NCBI RefSeq assembly: GCF_900113935.1
Contig: NZ_FORF01000011.1
Location: 62,001-126,000 of the forward strand
Reading direction: 5' to 3'
Length of the DNA stretch: 64,000 nucleotides
Origin: Aquamicrobium aerolatum DSM 21857
GTDB taxonomy: Bacteria > Pseudomonadota > Alphaproteobacteria > Rhizobiales > Rhizobiaceae
Shown: positions 11,035 through 19,692 of the stretch, piece by piece
How the letters are laid out: each line of letters starts with the position of its first letter
Position numbering within the stretch: the first letter of the stretch is position 1
The notes under the pieces: generated by a model
The model's input: only the letters and a program-made list of their open reading frames with translations
Told to the model about the DNA's origin: nothing
Database searches by the model: none
Translations under genes and position numbers: made by a program

Positions 11035-12009
11035 TCAGGCCGCGTTGGGTCGTGTGAACTGGCCTGCCTTGCGGTACTGCCACAGATAGGAAGGCAGGAT
11101 CGCATCGGCGGCTTGCGGATCAATCCCTATGGCAGCGAAATCGCGACCTTCGCTGATCGCCTCGGCCGAGACGACATTGTCGCTCTTGAGCATCGTGACC
11201 TGATCGCGGGTCAGCAGCGGATTGGGCAGGATGCCGAGCAGGGAGCCCATCAGTCCGGCGACCGGCCATGGCAGCGAGACGAGCAGACGCTTGCGGTCGA
11301 TGACGGCGAGCATGTCTTTCATCAAAGTGCGGAAGGTCTTCACTTCCGGCCCACCCAGCTCATAGATGCGGCCGCCTTCGACCTGACCGTCGACGGCGCG
11401 CGCGATCGCCTCAGCGACGTCCACGACATAGACCGGCTGCATGCGCGTTTCGCCACCGCCAATCAGCGGCAATGCCGGCGAAAGGCGGGCGATCGAGGCA
11501 AAGCGGTTGAAGAAGCTGTCGTCGGGTCCGAAGATGATCGACGGCCTGAAGATGACAGCGTCCGGCAGGGTCTCCAGGACGGCCTGTTCGCCGCGCGCTT
11601 TGCTGCGGGCATAGGCGGCTTCCGACTGCGCATCGGCGCCGAGGGCGGAGAGGTGAACAAGTTTTGCACCTTCAGCGCGGGCGGCTTCGGCAACTGCGCG
11701 TGCGCCAAAGCCCTGCACGGCCTCGAAGGTCTGGCGTCCGCTTTCGTGGAGGATACCAACCAGATTGATAACGTAGTCGGCGCCCTGGACGGCACGGTCG
11801 ACCGACCAGCGCACCCGCAGATTTGCCTGCACTGCCTGAATCTGACCGACATTGCCGAGCGGCAGCAAATGGCCTGCCAGATGCGGATTGCGCACCGCAA
11901 CGCGCACGCGATAGCCGCGACGCGCAAGCGCACGCACGACATATCGTCCGACAAAGCCCGATCCACCGAACACGGTGACGAGCGGCGGGACCTTGGAAAT
12001 GGCGGTCAT
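11035..12009 (-). CDS. Complex I NDUFA9 subunit-like NAD(P)-binding protein
   Basis: A 324-aa atypical SDR. The dinucleotide-binding motif is VFGGSGFVGRYVVRAL at the N-terminus, followed by RGYRVRVAVRNP. Later come YVINLVGILHESGRQTF, RPSIIFGPDDSFFNRFA and MQPVYVVDVAEAI, which are characteristic of the bacterial relatives of the mitochondrial complex I accessory subunit NDUFA9/39 kDa. Its role in bacteria is not settled; quinone or respiratory-chain maintenance has been suggested for the family. A CGGAG ribosome binding site precedes the ATG. Confidence 0.88.
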   Translation of the reverse strand: MTAISKVPPLVTVFGGSGFVGRYVVRALARRGYRVRVAVRNPHLAGHLLPLGNVGQIQAVQANLRVRWSVDRAVQGADYVINLVGILHESGRQTFEAVQGFGARAVAEAARAEGAKLVHLSALGADAQSEAAYARSKARGEQAVLETLPDAVIFRPSIIFGPDDSFFNRFASIARLSPALPLIGGGETRMQPVYVVDVAEAIARAVDGQVEGGRIYELGGPEVKTFRTLMKDMLAVIDRKRLLVSLPWPVAGLMGSLLGILPNPLLTRDQVTMLKSDNVVSAEAISEGRDFAAIGIDPQAADAILPSYLWQYRKAGQFTRPNAA

Positions 12010-12183
12010 CTCTGGCTCTCCGATTGCCTCTTCTGCCGCTTCTTAGTCGTTTCGCAGCCAAAGGCAAAGGGTGCTGTTGGTCGCGGAAAGGGTGACCTTG
12101 GTCCGTTTATGCTTCCACTTGGCCGTCTTGCAAGTTAGAAACGCCCCCGGCCTTGTGCTTGCACCGTAAGAAAGAGGAACACC

Positions 12184-13602
12184 ATGCGATTTTGGACGCT
12201 GGCGGCAATCGCCGTCGCCATCGGCATTATTTTGCCAGACCCCGCCTTTGCAGCGGAGGCCTTGCCGGGGGCGACGATGTCGTTGCTTTGGGCGTTGCCC
12301 TTTGCCGGCATACTCTTGTGCATCGCCACCGGGCCGTTGTTCTTCCCGCATGTGTGGGAGCATCATTATGGCAAGATCGCTGCGGGCTGGTCACTTCTGG
12401 TGATGGTGCCATTGCTGATGGCGTTCGGCTTCGGCGCGGCGAGCGGCGCGGTGCTGCATGCGATGCTGCTCGAATACATGTCGTTCATCATCCTTCTGTT
12501 TGCGCTTTTCACCATTTCCGGCGGCATTCTGGTGTCCGGCAATCTGCACGGCACACCTCTGGTCAATTCGGCAATTCTGCTGATCGGTGCGCTGCTCGCA
12601 TCGGTGGTCGGCACCACGGGTGCGTCGATGATCCTGATCCGTCCGATCATCCGCGCCAACGACAATCGCCGGCACAATGTGCATGTCATCGTTTTCTTCA
12701 TTTTCCTGGTGTCGAATATCGGCGGTTCGCTGACGCCACTGGGCGATCCGCCGCTCTTCCTCGGCTTCCTGCGCGGTGTCGATTTCTTCTGGACCGCCTC
12801 GCATATGCTGGCGCCCGCAGCCGTGATCGGGCTCATCGTACTGGTGGTGTTTTTCCTGCTGGACAGCTGGCTTTACAAGCGTGAGGGCGCTCAGGCCCCG
12901 ATTGCGGATCCGACGCCGGATTCACGCCTTCGTCTGCGCGGCCTGGTCAACCTGCCTTTGCTGGGCGGTGTCATTGCCGCGATCCTGATGTCCGGCATGT
13001 GGAAGCCCGGCATCGGCTTCACCATTCAGGGCGTGCATCTGGAGCTTCAGAACCTGCTGCGTGATGCGATCATTCTGATCCTGGCGCTGGTGTCGCTGGT
13101 GGTGTCGAGCAAGGAATATCGTGAAGCCAACGGCTTCAACTGGCATCCGATCCTCGAAGTCGCCAAATTGTTCGCTGGCATCTTCATCTGCATCATTCCG
13201 GTAATCGCCATCCTGCAGGCCGGACTTGACGGCGCCTTCGCGCCGCTGGTGTCGCTGGTGACCGCCGCCGATGGCAGCCCGAATGACGCGGCCTATTTCT
13301 GGATGACCGGCATCCTTTCGTCGTTCCTCGACAATGCACCGACCTATATCGTGTTCTTCGAGATGGCCGGCGGCGATCCGCAGGTGTTGATGACGACGAT
13401 GTCGCGCACGCTGGTGGCGATTTCGGCAGGTGCCGTGTTCATGGGAGCCAACACCTATATCGGCAACGCACCCAATTTCATGGTCTATGCCATCGCGCGC
13501 AGCCAGGGCGTCAACATGCCGTCCTTCTTTGGCTACATGGCCTGGTCCTGCGTGGTGCTGCTGCCGATCTTCGTGCTGGTGAGCTTCCTGTTCTTCATGT
13601 GA
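12184..13602 (+). CDS. Sodium:proton antiporter, NhaD/CitMHS-type
   Basis: A 472-aa membrane protein with a likely signal-anchor or cleavable leader (ending near PAFAAE) and about 12 hydrophobic segments. Conserved stretches include NIGGSLTPLGDPPLFLGFL and SSFLDNAPTYIVFFEMAGG, which form the ion-transport core of the NhaD family, and GANTYIGNAPNFMVYAIA near the end. Expected role: Na+/H+ exchange at the inner membrane. GAGGAA lies 7 nt before the ATG. The gene diverges from the NDUFA9-like gene across 174 nt. Confidence 0.9.
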   Translation: MRFWTLAAIAVAIGIILPDPAFAAEALPGATMSLLWALPFAGILLCIATGPLFFPHVWEHHYGKIAAGWSLLVMVPLLMAFGFGAASGAVLHAMLLEYMSFIILLFALFTISGGILVSGNLHGTPLVNSAILLIGALLASVVGTTGASMILIRPIIRANDNRRHNVHVIVFFIFLVSNIGGSLTPLGDPPLFLGFLRGVDFFWTASHMLAPAAVIGLIVLVVFFLLDSWLYKREGAQAPIADPTPDSRLRLRGLVNLPLLGGVIAAILMSGMWKPGIGFTIQGVHLELQNLLRDAIILILALVSLVVSSKEYREANGFNWHPILEVAKLFAGIFICIIPVIAILQAGLDGAFAPLVSLVTAADGSPNDAAYFWMTGILSSFLDNAPTYIVFFEMAGGDPQVLMTTMSRTLVAISAGAVFMGANTYIGNAPNFMVYAIARSQGVNMPSFFGYMAWSCVVLLPIFVLVSFLFFM

Positions 13603-13618
13603 GGCCTGCGGGCCTCAC
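13599..13618. terminator. Hairpin between convergent genes
   Basis: An 8-bp perfect stem (GTGAGGCC / GGCCTCAC) with a 4-nt loop overlaps the stop of the antiporter and precedes the end of the convergent acyltransferase-like gene. It could serve both strands; no clear U tract. Confidence 0.45.
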
Positions 13619-13626
13619 GCAGCTGC

Positions 13627-14499
13627 TCACGCTCCATTCAGCAGCCCGGCAGGGGGGATGAACACGAGTTCTGAAAAAGTCAGGTCAATCGTCTCGGCGT
13701 CGTGGGCGCCGAGAACCTGGACGGGCGGTGAGCGCGTCCAGAACAGGGACGGCGGGAAGCCGTCCTTGCTGTCCCCATCGAAATCCATGAACAGATATCC
13801 GCGCGCCAGTAGATGCCGCGCCAACGCGCCGGCCGCATCGCGCAACAATGCGCGTGAAGGCGCAAGGATCACCCGCGCACCTGCAACGCCCTTGCGCCGG
13901 CCCGGTGCGAGAATGACCGGATGCAGCGCAGCCTGCCATTCAACGATCAGAGCGACGCAGCCAAGCGCTTTATGGGCGGCGAGCAGGTCACGCAGGCGCG
14001 TATCAAGTTGCGCGGCTGCCGCGCTACCGAGCGTATGGATACGAACGTGTGGCGAGGGCCGCAGAGCCGCCGGCAGCAGCGGCACGATCACCATGCCTCC
14101 CGCCTGATCGACAAAACCGATCTTGCGGTTGAGCTCGCGCATCACCGGCGAGGCGGTCAGGTCGAGATAGGTTGCGGTGGTCTGTGCCATCAGGCGCTTG
14201 AGGACCAGCGGTGTGCGCCATTCTTCACCGGGGCGCATGTAGAAACAGGCGAGATTGAAGATTGTCGATGGCGGCTGGGCAAAGGCGTGGCGCTCTGCGG
14301 GGATGGCAAGGCAGATGCCAAGATCGCCACGTGACGCGGTGACAATCGAGCCGATCGCATGCTCGCCGCGTCGTTCGACATAGTCGAAGATCCGCGTCAC
14401 GCTGTCTTTCCATGTCGTCTCGGCCAGAGCCGGGAAACCTTCGGCAAGCAGCGACGTCGCAAGTGCCGAATCGTCGCGCGTGATGGGGCGGAGCTTCAT
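13627..14499 (-). CDS. GNAT-like acyltransferase, third gene of adenylation-carrier cassette
   Basis: A 290-aa protein. The first ~150 residues read like a GNAT fold: opening MKLRPITRDDSALA, a central ACFYMRPGEEWRTPLV, and NRKIGFVDQAGG in the place of the usual Y/N-KxGF end motif. The remaining ~140 residues (with YLFMDFDGDSKDGFPPSLFW) are an extra domain I do not recognise. Its start overlaps the carrier protein stop by 4 nt. By context it may transfer or accept the carrier-bound acyl/aminoacyl group; this is inference, and no substrate is known. Confidence 0.6.
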   Translation of the reverse strand: MKLRPITRDDSALATSLLAEGFPALAETTWKDSVTRIFDYVERRGEHAIGSIVTASRGDLGICLAIPAERHAFAQPPSTIFNLACFYMRPGEEWRTPLVLKRLMAQTTATYLDLTASPVMRELNRKIGFVDQAGGMVIVPLLPAALRPSPHVRIHTLGSAAAAQLDTRLRDLLAAHKALGCVALIVEWQAALHPVILAPGRRKGVAGARVILAPSRALLRDAAGALARHLLARGYLFMDFDGDSKDGFPPSLFWTRSPPVQVLGAHDAETIDLTFSELVFIPPAGLLNGA

Positions 14500-14756
14500 C
14501 CGGGACGCGGTCCCGGCTGTGCCTCGATCATCTCTTCGAGCGAATGCAGGGTGTCGATGCGCGAGATGTCGAAATCCTCGTCGGAGAGGTCGACGCCATA
14601 TTCGCTCTCAAGCTGGATCAGCACTTCTGTCGCTGCAAGCGAATCCAGAAGACCGGATGAAAACAGCGGATCGTGCTCGCCTGCCGGACCCAGCTTCCGC
14701 TCGGCCAGAATCTGCAGGATGGTTTCGCGCACACTGGCGCTTGCGTATTGCGTCAT
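14496..14756 (-). CDS. Acyl/peptidyl carrier protein
   Basis: An 86-aa acidic helical protein. GLLDSLAATEV (residues 35-45) holds Ser39, the expected phosphopantetheine attachment site, followed by LIQLESEYGVDLSDEDFD typical of carrier helix III. It is closer to DltC/NRPS carriers than to the fatty-acid AcpP. Its start overlaps the stop of the upstream adenylation gene by 4 nt and its stop overlaps the next gene, so the three proteins are made in a coupled series. Confidence 0.88.
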   Translation of the reverse strand: MTQYASASVRETILQILAERKLGPAGEHDPLFSSGLLDSLAATEVLIQLESEYGVDLSDEDFDISRIDTLHSLEEMIEAQPGPRPG

Positions 14757-16360
14757 GGCTTGCCCTCCGACGTGTGTTCCAGATTGCGCGCGGTTGCAGG
14801 CGCGGCCTGCTCGTGCACGAGACGGTCGATCAGCGCGCGCCTGTCGACCTTGCCATTGATGTTGACGGGCAGGGTGGCGACGACATGGACCGGCTCGGGA
14901 ACCATGTAGCGTGGCAGCGTCGTCAACAGCGCATCCGTGATCTGTTCAGGCGTGAGGGCGCTGGTGCAAAAGCCGACGAGCCCCTGCGGCACGCCGTCGA
15001 GCAGCGGCCAGGCAACGACGGCAACGCCATCGCTGTCGCAGGCGCGGCGCAAATGTGCCTCGACTTCCTCAAGCTCGATCCGGTTGCCCTTGACCTTGAC
15101 CTGATTGTCGGTGCGCCCGAGGTGATGGAAGACGCCGTTTTCGTCGCGCATGCCAAGATCGCCGGTCAGATACCAGCGCTGGCCATCAAGGATGCAGAAA
15201 CGCGCATCCTGCTCCGGCGACGCGTTGAGATAGCCCTGCGCCAGCTGTGGGCCGGAGAGGGCGATCTCGCCCGGAAGGCCATCCGGGACGGGCTTTTGCT
15301 GCGCATCGAGGATCGCGACCGTCATCGTCTCATAGGGCGTTCCGATGGCAAGGATGCCGCGCTCGCCGGTGGTCAGCGGCGGCTCGGTCAGCGTATGGCG
15401 CATGCAGATGACGGTGCCCTCCGTCGGGCCGTAGATGTTTTCGACCCGCCCGCCGACGGTTGCGTCGGCCCACGCTTTGGCAAGCGATGCCGGCAGCGGT
15501 TCGCCACAGAAGATCGACAGGCGCAGATGCGGGAAGATGCCGGGCTTGAGCGCGCCGGCCTTGCGCATCGTGGCCGCAAGCGTGGGCACAGACATCCAGA
15601 CGGTGATGTCGCGGGCGCGCAGGAAGCGCGCTGGGGCCAGCATGTCGAGCGGCGTCAGGATATGCAGCGACGCGCCAGCCTCGGCGGCGAGGAACAGATT
15701 GTGGACGGAAAGATCGAAGGTGAGGTCGCAGGTTTCCGCCAGACGGTCGTCGGGCGTCAGCTGCGTCCATGGGCGGCTCTCTTCGACGTAGCTGGCAAGG
15801 GAGCCGGCCGAGATCATCACGCCCTTGGGCGTTCCGGTCGTGCCGGAGGTGAAGATGATATAGGCCAGGTCGTCGGGGCCGACCGGGACAGGCTGCGCGA
15901 GCGGTTGTGCGTCCATCTCGCCGAAGCGGGTGATGGTCTGGCCGGGAACGGGGCTGAGCGGCGCTGCCTTATCGGCGACGACGATGATGGCGGGGGCAGA
16001 TGCCAGCACGGCTTCGGTGAGCAGCGAGGCACCATTGGCGTCAACGATCAGTGCGTCGAGATCGAGCACGCCGAGCAATTCGGCGATGCGCTGCGGCGGC
16101 CATTTGAGGTTAAGCGGGACATAGGCGGCGCCAGCGATGGCGGCGGCGAGCACGCCTGCATAGGCTTCGACGCTGCGGGTGCCAAGAATGCCGACACGCT
16201 TGGGCCGGCCAGATGCCGATAGATGCCCCGCCAGCTGCGCGGCCTGCGAGTACATCTGGCCATAGCTGAAGCTGTTCAAAGAATCGGCAAGGAACAGATG
16301 TTCCGGAAAGCGAAGAGCTGAGCTTACAAAGCCACTCGCAATATTGTAATCGTCAGCCAT
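14753..16360 (-). CDS. Stand-alone amino-acid adenylation enzyme (DltA/NRPS A-domain type)
   Basis: A 535-aa AMP-forming ligase. Core motifs in order: A3 TSGTTGTPKG (171-180), A4 TFDLSVH (214-220) with Asp216 in the position that grips the substrate amino group in GrsA and DltA, A5 YGPTEG (310-315), A7 YLTGD (397-401), A8 GRTDNQVKVKGNRIELEE (415-432) and A10 NGKVDRR with Lys504. Retention of the Asp suggests an amino acid, not a fatty acid, is activated and loaded onto the neighbouring carrier protein. AGGAG lies about 6 nt before the ATG. No condensation or thioesterase domain is nearby, so this is not a complete NRPS. Confidence 0.85.
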   Translation of the reverse strand: MADDYNIASGFVSSALRFPEHLFLADSLNSFSYGQMYSQAAQLAGHLSASGRPKRVGILGTRSVEAYAGVLAAAIAGAAYVPLNLKWPPQRIAELLGVLDLDALIVDANGASLLTEAVLASAPAIIVVADKAAPLSPVPGQTITRFGEMDAQPLAQPVPVGPDDLAYIIFTSGTTGTPKGVMISAGSLASYVEESRPWTQLTPDDRLAETCDLTFDLSVHNLFLAAEAGASLHILTPLDMLAPARFLRARDITVWMSVPTLAATMRKAGALKPGIFPHLRLSIFCGEPLPASLAKAWADATVGGRVENIYGPTEGTVICMRHTLTEPPLTTGERGILAIGTPYETMTVAILDAQQKPVPDGLPGEIALSGPQLAQGYLNASPEQDARFCILDGQRWYLTGDLGMRDENGVFHHLGRTDNQVKVKGNRIELEEVEAHLRRACDSDGVAVVAWPLLDGVPQGLVGFCTSALTPEQITDALLTTLPRYMVPEPVHVVATLPVNINGKVDRRALIDRLVHEQAAPATARNLEHTSEGKP

Positions 16361-16496
16361 ATCCGCTCCTGTACCCTGATCAGGAATTGCCTCCCCCCGG
16401 ACAAATCTTGGCGTCCACGAAAAAGACCTGGCGCGAAAGTCGCGTCATCTCGGGACTGCTTGGCATCACTGATACAAGACAGGGCTTGCGATTTTG

Positions 16497-16901
16497 CTAA
16501 TGCGCGCGACATGCGGCGCAATGTCCGCGAATTTCGACGATCGTCTTCTCTGTCTGGAAGTCGTTGGCCGCTGACCAGGCGCCCAGACGTTCGCGGATGG
16601 CGTCATCGGTGAACTCGTTGACCTGGCCGCAATCGCCGCAGATTGCAAAGGCGATCATGCCGTGGCCGTGGCAATCTGGATGAGCACAGGCAATGAACGC
16701 GTTGAGCGATTCAAGGCGATGGACGAGGCCGCTCGCCAGCAGCTTGTCGAGCGCGCGATAGACCTGAAGCGGCGCGCGGAAGCCTTCATCGCGCAGGCGG
16801 TCGAGGATGGTGTAGGCTGACAGCGGTCCTTCGGCCTGGGTGAGCGCGCCGAGGACCAGCGACTGGTTGCGGGTGAGTTCGCGCGGAGCAGCGGTGGTCA
16901 T
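16497..16901 (-). CDS. zur: Zinc uptake regulator, Fur family
   Basis: A 134-aa Fur-family repressor expected to bind Zn(II) and shut off znu genes. The winged-helix N-terminus includes LRDEGFRAPLQVYRALDKL. Cysteine pairs for the structural zinc are CAHPDCHGH, ICGDCGQ and GHCAACRAH at the C-terminus. It is encoded at the end of the znuC-znuB unit and overlaps znuB by 4 nt. Assignment as Zur rather than Fur or Mur rests on this context. Confidence 0.93.
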   Translation of the reverse strand: MTTAAPRELTRNQSLVLGALTQAEGPLSAYTILDRLRDEGFRAPLQVYRALDKLLASGLVHRLESLNAFIACAHPDCHGHGMIAFAICGDCGQVNEFTDDAIRERLGAWSAANDFQTEKTIVEIRGHCAACRAH

Positions 16902-17710
16902 GACAGCGGCCTTTCGGTTTGCCGGCTGCGTGCAAGCGGCAGCAGGCTGAAAAGAAACAGCACAAGGGCGGCGACGACAATCGACGGACCGGATGGCGTG
17001 TCGAATTCGAGCGAGCCGAACAGTCCGCCGATGACGGCAACCGCGCCCAGCAGCGCACCAATCACCGCCATCTGCTCGGGCGTGGCGGCAAAGCGGCGGG
17101 CAGTGGCGGCGGGGATGATCATCAGCGCGGTGATCAGCAGCACGCCGACAAGCTTCATCGCGATGGCGATGACGAGCGCCATCATCAGCATGAAGACGAG
17201 ACGCGAGCGGTCGGGGGAAAGCCCCTCGGCTTCTGCCAGTTCCTCATTGACGGTGGCGGCCAGAAGCGCGCGCCAATAAAGCGCCAGAACGGCCAGCACC
17301 AGCGCCCCGCCGCCCCAGATCAGCGCGATGTCGAGACGCGACACCGACAGGATGTCGCCGAAGAGGAAGCCCATCAGGTCGATGCGCACCCACGACATGA
17401 AGGCGATGGTGACGAGGCCGAGCGCGAGCGTTGCGTGCGACAGGATGCCAAGCAGCGAGTCGGTCGACAGCGAGCCGCGCTTTTGCAGGGCGAGCAGCGA
17501 GAGAGACGCAAGGACGGCAACGATGAAGACGCCAACCGTGAGGTTGATCTCGAACAGGAAGCCGAGCGCAACGCCGAGCAGCGCCGAATGGGCCATCGTG
17601 TCGCCGAAATAAGCCATCCTGCGCCAGACGATCAGGCAGCCGAGCGGGCCGGTGGTGAGCGCAAGGCCGATGCCGGCGATCAGCGCGCGGCTGAAGAAAT
17701 CATCGAGCAT
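16898..17710 (-). CDS. znuB: Zinc ABC transporter permease
   Basis: A 270-aa inner-membrane permease with about eight hydrophobic segments. ABC-3 family features include MAYFGDTMAHSALLGVALG and VGVLLITALMIIPAATAR. The start is set at the ATG at 17710 (protein MLDDFFSRALIAG...); the open frame extends upstream only through the His-rich 3' end of znuC in another frame. It overlaps znuC by 11 nt. Confidence 0.93.
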   Translation of the reverse strand: MLDDFFSRALIAGIGLALTTGPLGCLIVWRRMAYFGDTMAHSALLGVALGFLFEINLTVGVFIVAVLASLSLLALQKRGSLSTDSLLGILSHATLALGLVTIAFMSWVRIDLMGFLFGDILSVSRLDIALIWGGGALVLAVLALYWRALLAATVNEELAEAEGLSPDRSRLVFMLMMALVIAIAMKLVGVLLITALMIIPAATARRFAATPEQMAVIGALLGAVAVIGGLFGSLEFDTPSGPSIVVAALVLFLFSLLPLARSRQTERPLS

Positions 17711-18560
17711 GGTGGTGCTCCGCATGGTCGTGGCCATCATGGTCATGCTCATGATGGTGGCCATCCTCGGGGTGGCAATGGGCGGTGATCGAGCCATCGG
17801 AATGCTGCACGCGCCCGTCTGGTAGATGGGTGTGGTCGTGATCGTGACGATAGACGGCAAGCGTGCGCGCGGCGCGGGTGCCCCCGAAAAGATGCTGGTA
17901 TTCGGGGCTGGCAGCGACGGATTGCGGCGTGCCGCGGCAGCAGACATGACCGTTGAGGCAGATCACCGTGTCGGTGGCCGCCATGACGACATGCAGGTCG
18001 TGCGAGATCAGCAGGATGCCGCAGCCGGTCTCATCGCGGATGCGCCCGATGAGGTCGTAAAGCGCGACTTCGCCGGCAAGATCGACACCCTGCACCGGCT
18101 CGTCGAGGACGAGCAGGTCGGGCTTGCGCAGCATCGCGCGGGCGAGCAGCGCGCGCTGGAACTCGCCGCCGGACAGCGCCTGGACGTCGGATTTTCCCAG
18201 ATGCGGGATGCCGACGGAGGTCAGCGCGGCCTCGATCTCGGCCGTCGAGCGCCGCTCGGTGAGCGTCATCAGTCGATTGACGCTGAGCGGCAAGGTCCAG
18301 TCGATCGACAGCTTCTGCGGCACGTAGCCGATCTTGAGGCTGGGCTTGCGCGTCACGGAGCCTTCGTCGGGGCGGATTGCGCCGACGGCAGTGCGGGCGG
18401 TCGTGCTCTTGCCCGAGCCGTTGGGTCCGATGAGCGTGACGATCTCGCCGCGCGCGACGTCGAACTCGACATTGCGCACCAGCCAGCGCCCGGCGCGCTG
18501 GACACCAATGCCATGCAGGCTGACGAGAGGTGTTCGATCGGATTTCGGGGTGTTCTTCAT
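17700..18560 (-). CDS. znuC: Zinc ABC transporter ATPase with histidine-rich tail
   Basis: A 286-aa ATPase: Walker A GPNGSGKST, signature ALSGGEFQRALLARA, Walker B LLVLDEPVQGVD and the switch LISHDLHV. Beyond the normal ATPase end there is a tail of roughly 50 residues dense in His, Asp and Glu (HDHDHTHLPDG, then HHHEHDHDGHDH), probably metal-binding. It is the first gene of znuC-znuB-zur and diverges from znuA across about 100 nt that hold the Zur operator. Confidence 0.94.
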   Translation of the reverse strand: MKNTPKSDRTPLVSLHGIGVQRAGRWLVRNVEFDVARGEIVTLIGPNGSGKSTTARTAVGAIRPDEGSVTRKPSLKIGYVPQKLSIDWTLPLSVNRLMTLTERRSTAEIEAALTSVGIPHLGKSDVQALSGGEFQRALLARAMLRKPDLLVLDEPVQGVDLAGEVALYDLIGRIRDETGCGILLISHDLHVVMAATDTVICLNGHVCCRGTPQSVAASPEYQHLFGGTRAARTLAVYRHDHDHTHLPDGRVQHSDGSITAHCHPEDGHHHEHDHDGHDHAEHHHAR

Positions 18561-18605
18561 CGCTTATGTCCGGGGTTGCCAAATGCATATCGCACACGTT
18601 ATAGC

Positions 18606-18630
18606 ATTACACAATGTAATACCATTACAT
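18606..18630. promoter_or_regulatory. Overlapping inverted repeats, predicted Zur operator
   Basis: Between the divergent znuC and znuA starts there are two perfect inverted repeats sharing one half-site: ATTACA-CAA-TGTAAT (18606-18620) and ATGTAAT-ACC-ATTACAT (18614-18630). AT-rich palindromes of this kind between znuA and znuC are typical Zur sites. One site here could control both directions. Repression by Zn-Zur is inferred from family knowledge and position. Confidence 0.8.
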
Positions 18631-18663
18631 CTCCCGGCACTCTTTCTTGGACGGAACATGCTC

Positions 18664-19680
18664 ATGAAACATTCGCGCCCCCTCGCACTCGCTTTTGCCG
18701 CCACAGCGGCGCTTTGCACCACGCCCGCTTTGGCGCTGGACGGCGTCGTGACCTCGATCAAGCCGGTGCATTCGCTGGTGGCGGCGGTGATGGAAGGGGT
18801 CGGAACCCCGCATCTGATCGTGCGCGCAAGCGGCTCCGAACATGCCTATTCGTTGCGCCCTTCCGATGCAGGTGCCTTGCAGGATGCGCGGCTGATCTTC
18901 TGGATCGGACCGCAGATGGAGACATTTCTGAAGACACCGATCGAGACGCTGGGAGAAAAGGCCGAAGCGGTTGAACTTGCCGCCATCGAAAGCCTGACCT
19001 TGCTGCCGCAACGCGAAGGCGGCCCTTTCGAAGCCCATTCGCATGGCGAACACGCGCATGAAGGCGAACATGACCATGACGACCACAAGGATGGGCACAA
19101 GGATGGGCACGATCACGCCCATGACCACAATCATGACCACGAGCACGATCACGCGCATGGCGAGCATGATCTGCATTTCTGGCTTGATCCGCTCAACGCC
19201 AAGGTGATGCTGGGCGAGATCGAGCAACGACTGCGCGCCGCCGATCCGCAGAACGCGCAGGCCTACAAGGAAAATGCGCAGGCCTATGCGGCCAAGCTCG
19301 ACGCGCTGGTCGGCGAGGTGGACGCGGCGCTGGCGCCGGTGCGCGAAAGGCCGGTGATCGTGTTTCACGATGCCTACCAGTATTTCGAGCAGCGTTTCGG
19401 CGTGAACGTCGTCGGCTCGATCACCGTCAACCCGGAGATCGCGCCGGGCGCGCAGCGTGTGTCGGACATCAAGGCGCGGATCGCGGAGCTTGATGCTGCC
19501 TGCATCTTTTCCGAACCGCAGTTCGAGCCGCGTCTGGTCGGTGTGGTGGCGGAAGGCACCAAGGCCCGGACCGGGGTGCTCGACCCGCTGGGCGCGGAGC
19601 TTGAAGACGGGCCGCAGCTTTATCTTGATCTCATCCGCAACATGGCAACATCGTTCACCACCTGCCTTGCTGAAGGGTGA
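18664..19680 (+). CDS. znuA: Zinc ABC transporter substrate-binding protein
   Basis: Periplasmic zinc-binding protein of 338 aa with a clear signal peptide (MKHSRPLALAFAATAALC, cleavage near ALA-LD). Cluster A-I metal-site histidines fit SEHAYSLRPSD and DLHFWLDP. Between them is a long loop very rich in His and Asp (roughly residues 120-165), the hallmark of ZnuA over manganese-binding paralogues. The DNA of this loop has short coding repeats. The ATG at 18664 is preferred to that at 18658 for spacing from GGA. Ends in IRNMATSFTTCL with a Cys typical of ZnuA. Confidence 0.95.
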   Translation: MKHSRPLALAFAATAALCTTPALALDGVVTSIKPVHSLVAAVMEGVGTPHLIVRASGSEHAYSLRPSDAGALQDARLIFWIGPQMETFLKTPIETLGEKAEAVELAAIESLTLLPQREGGPFEAHSHGEHAHEGEHDHDDHKDGHKDGHDHAHDHNHDHEHDHAHGEHDLHFWLDPLNAKVMLGEIEQRLRAADPQNAQAYKENAQAYAAKLDALVGEVDAALAPVRERPVIVFHDAYQYFEQRFGVNVVGSITVNPEIAPGAQRVSDIKARIAELDAACIFSEPQFEPRLVGVVAEGTKARTGVLDPLGAELEDGPQLYLDLIRNMATSFTTCLAEG

Positions 19681-19692
19681 TGCTGTGCGGTT

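Noticed and set aside
10790-11089. 99-codon frame in the AT-rich gap
   Set aside because: No ribosome binding site, no recognisable domain, and it crosses the strong terminator and the 3' end of the neighbouring gene.
14480-16222. 580-codon plus-strand frame opposite the adenylation enzyme
   Set aside because: Antisense shadow; the minus strand has the ordered A3-A10 motifs.
19030-19170. Short tandem-like DNA repeats (GATGGGCACAAG type) in znuA
   Set aside because: They encode the His/Asp-rich metal loop; coding low complexity, not a mobile repeat or CRISPR.
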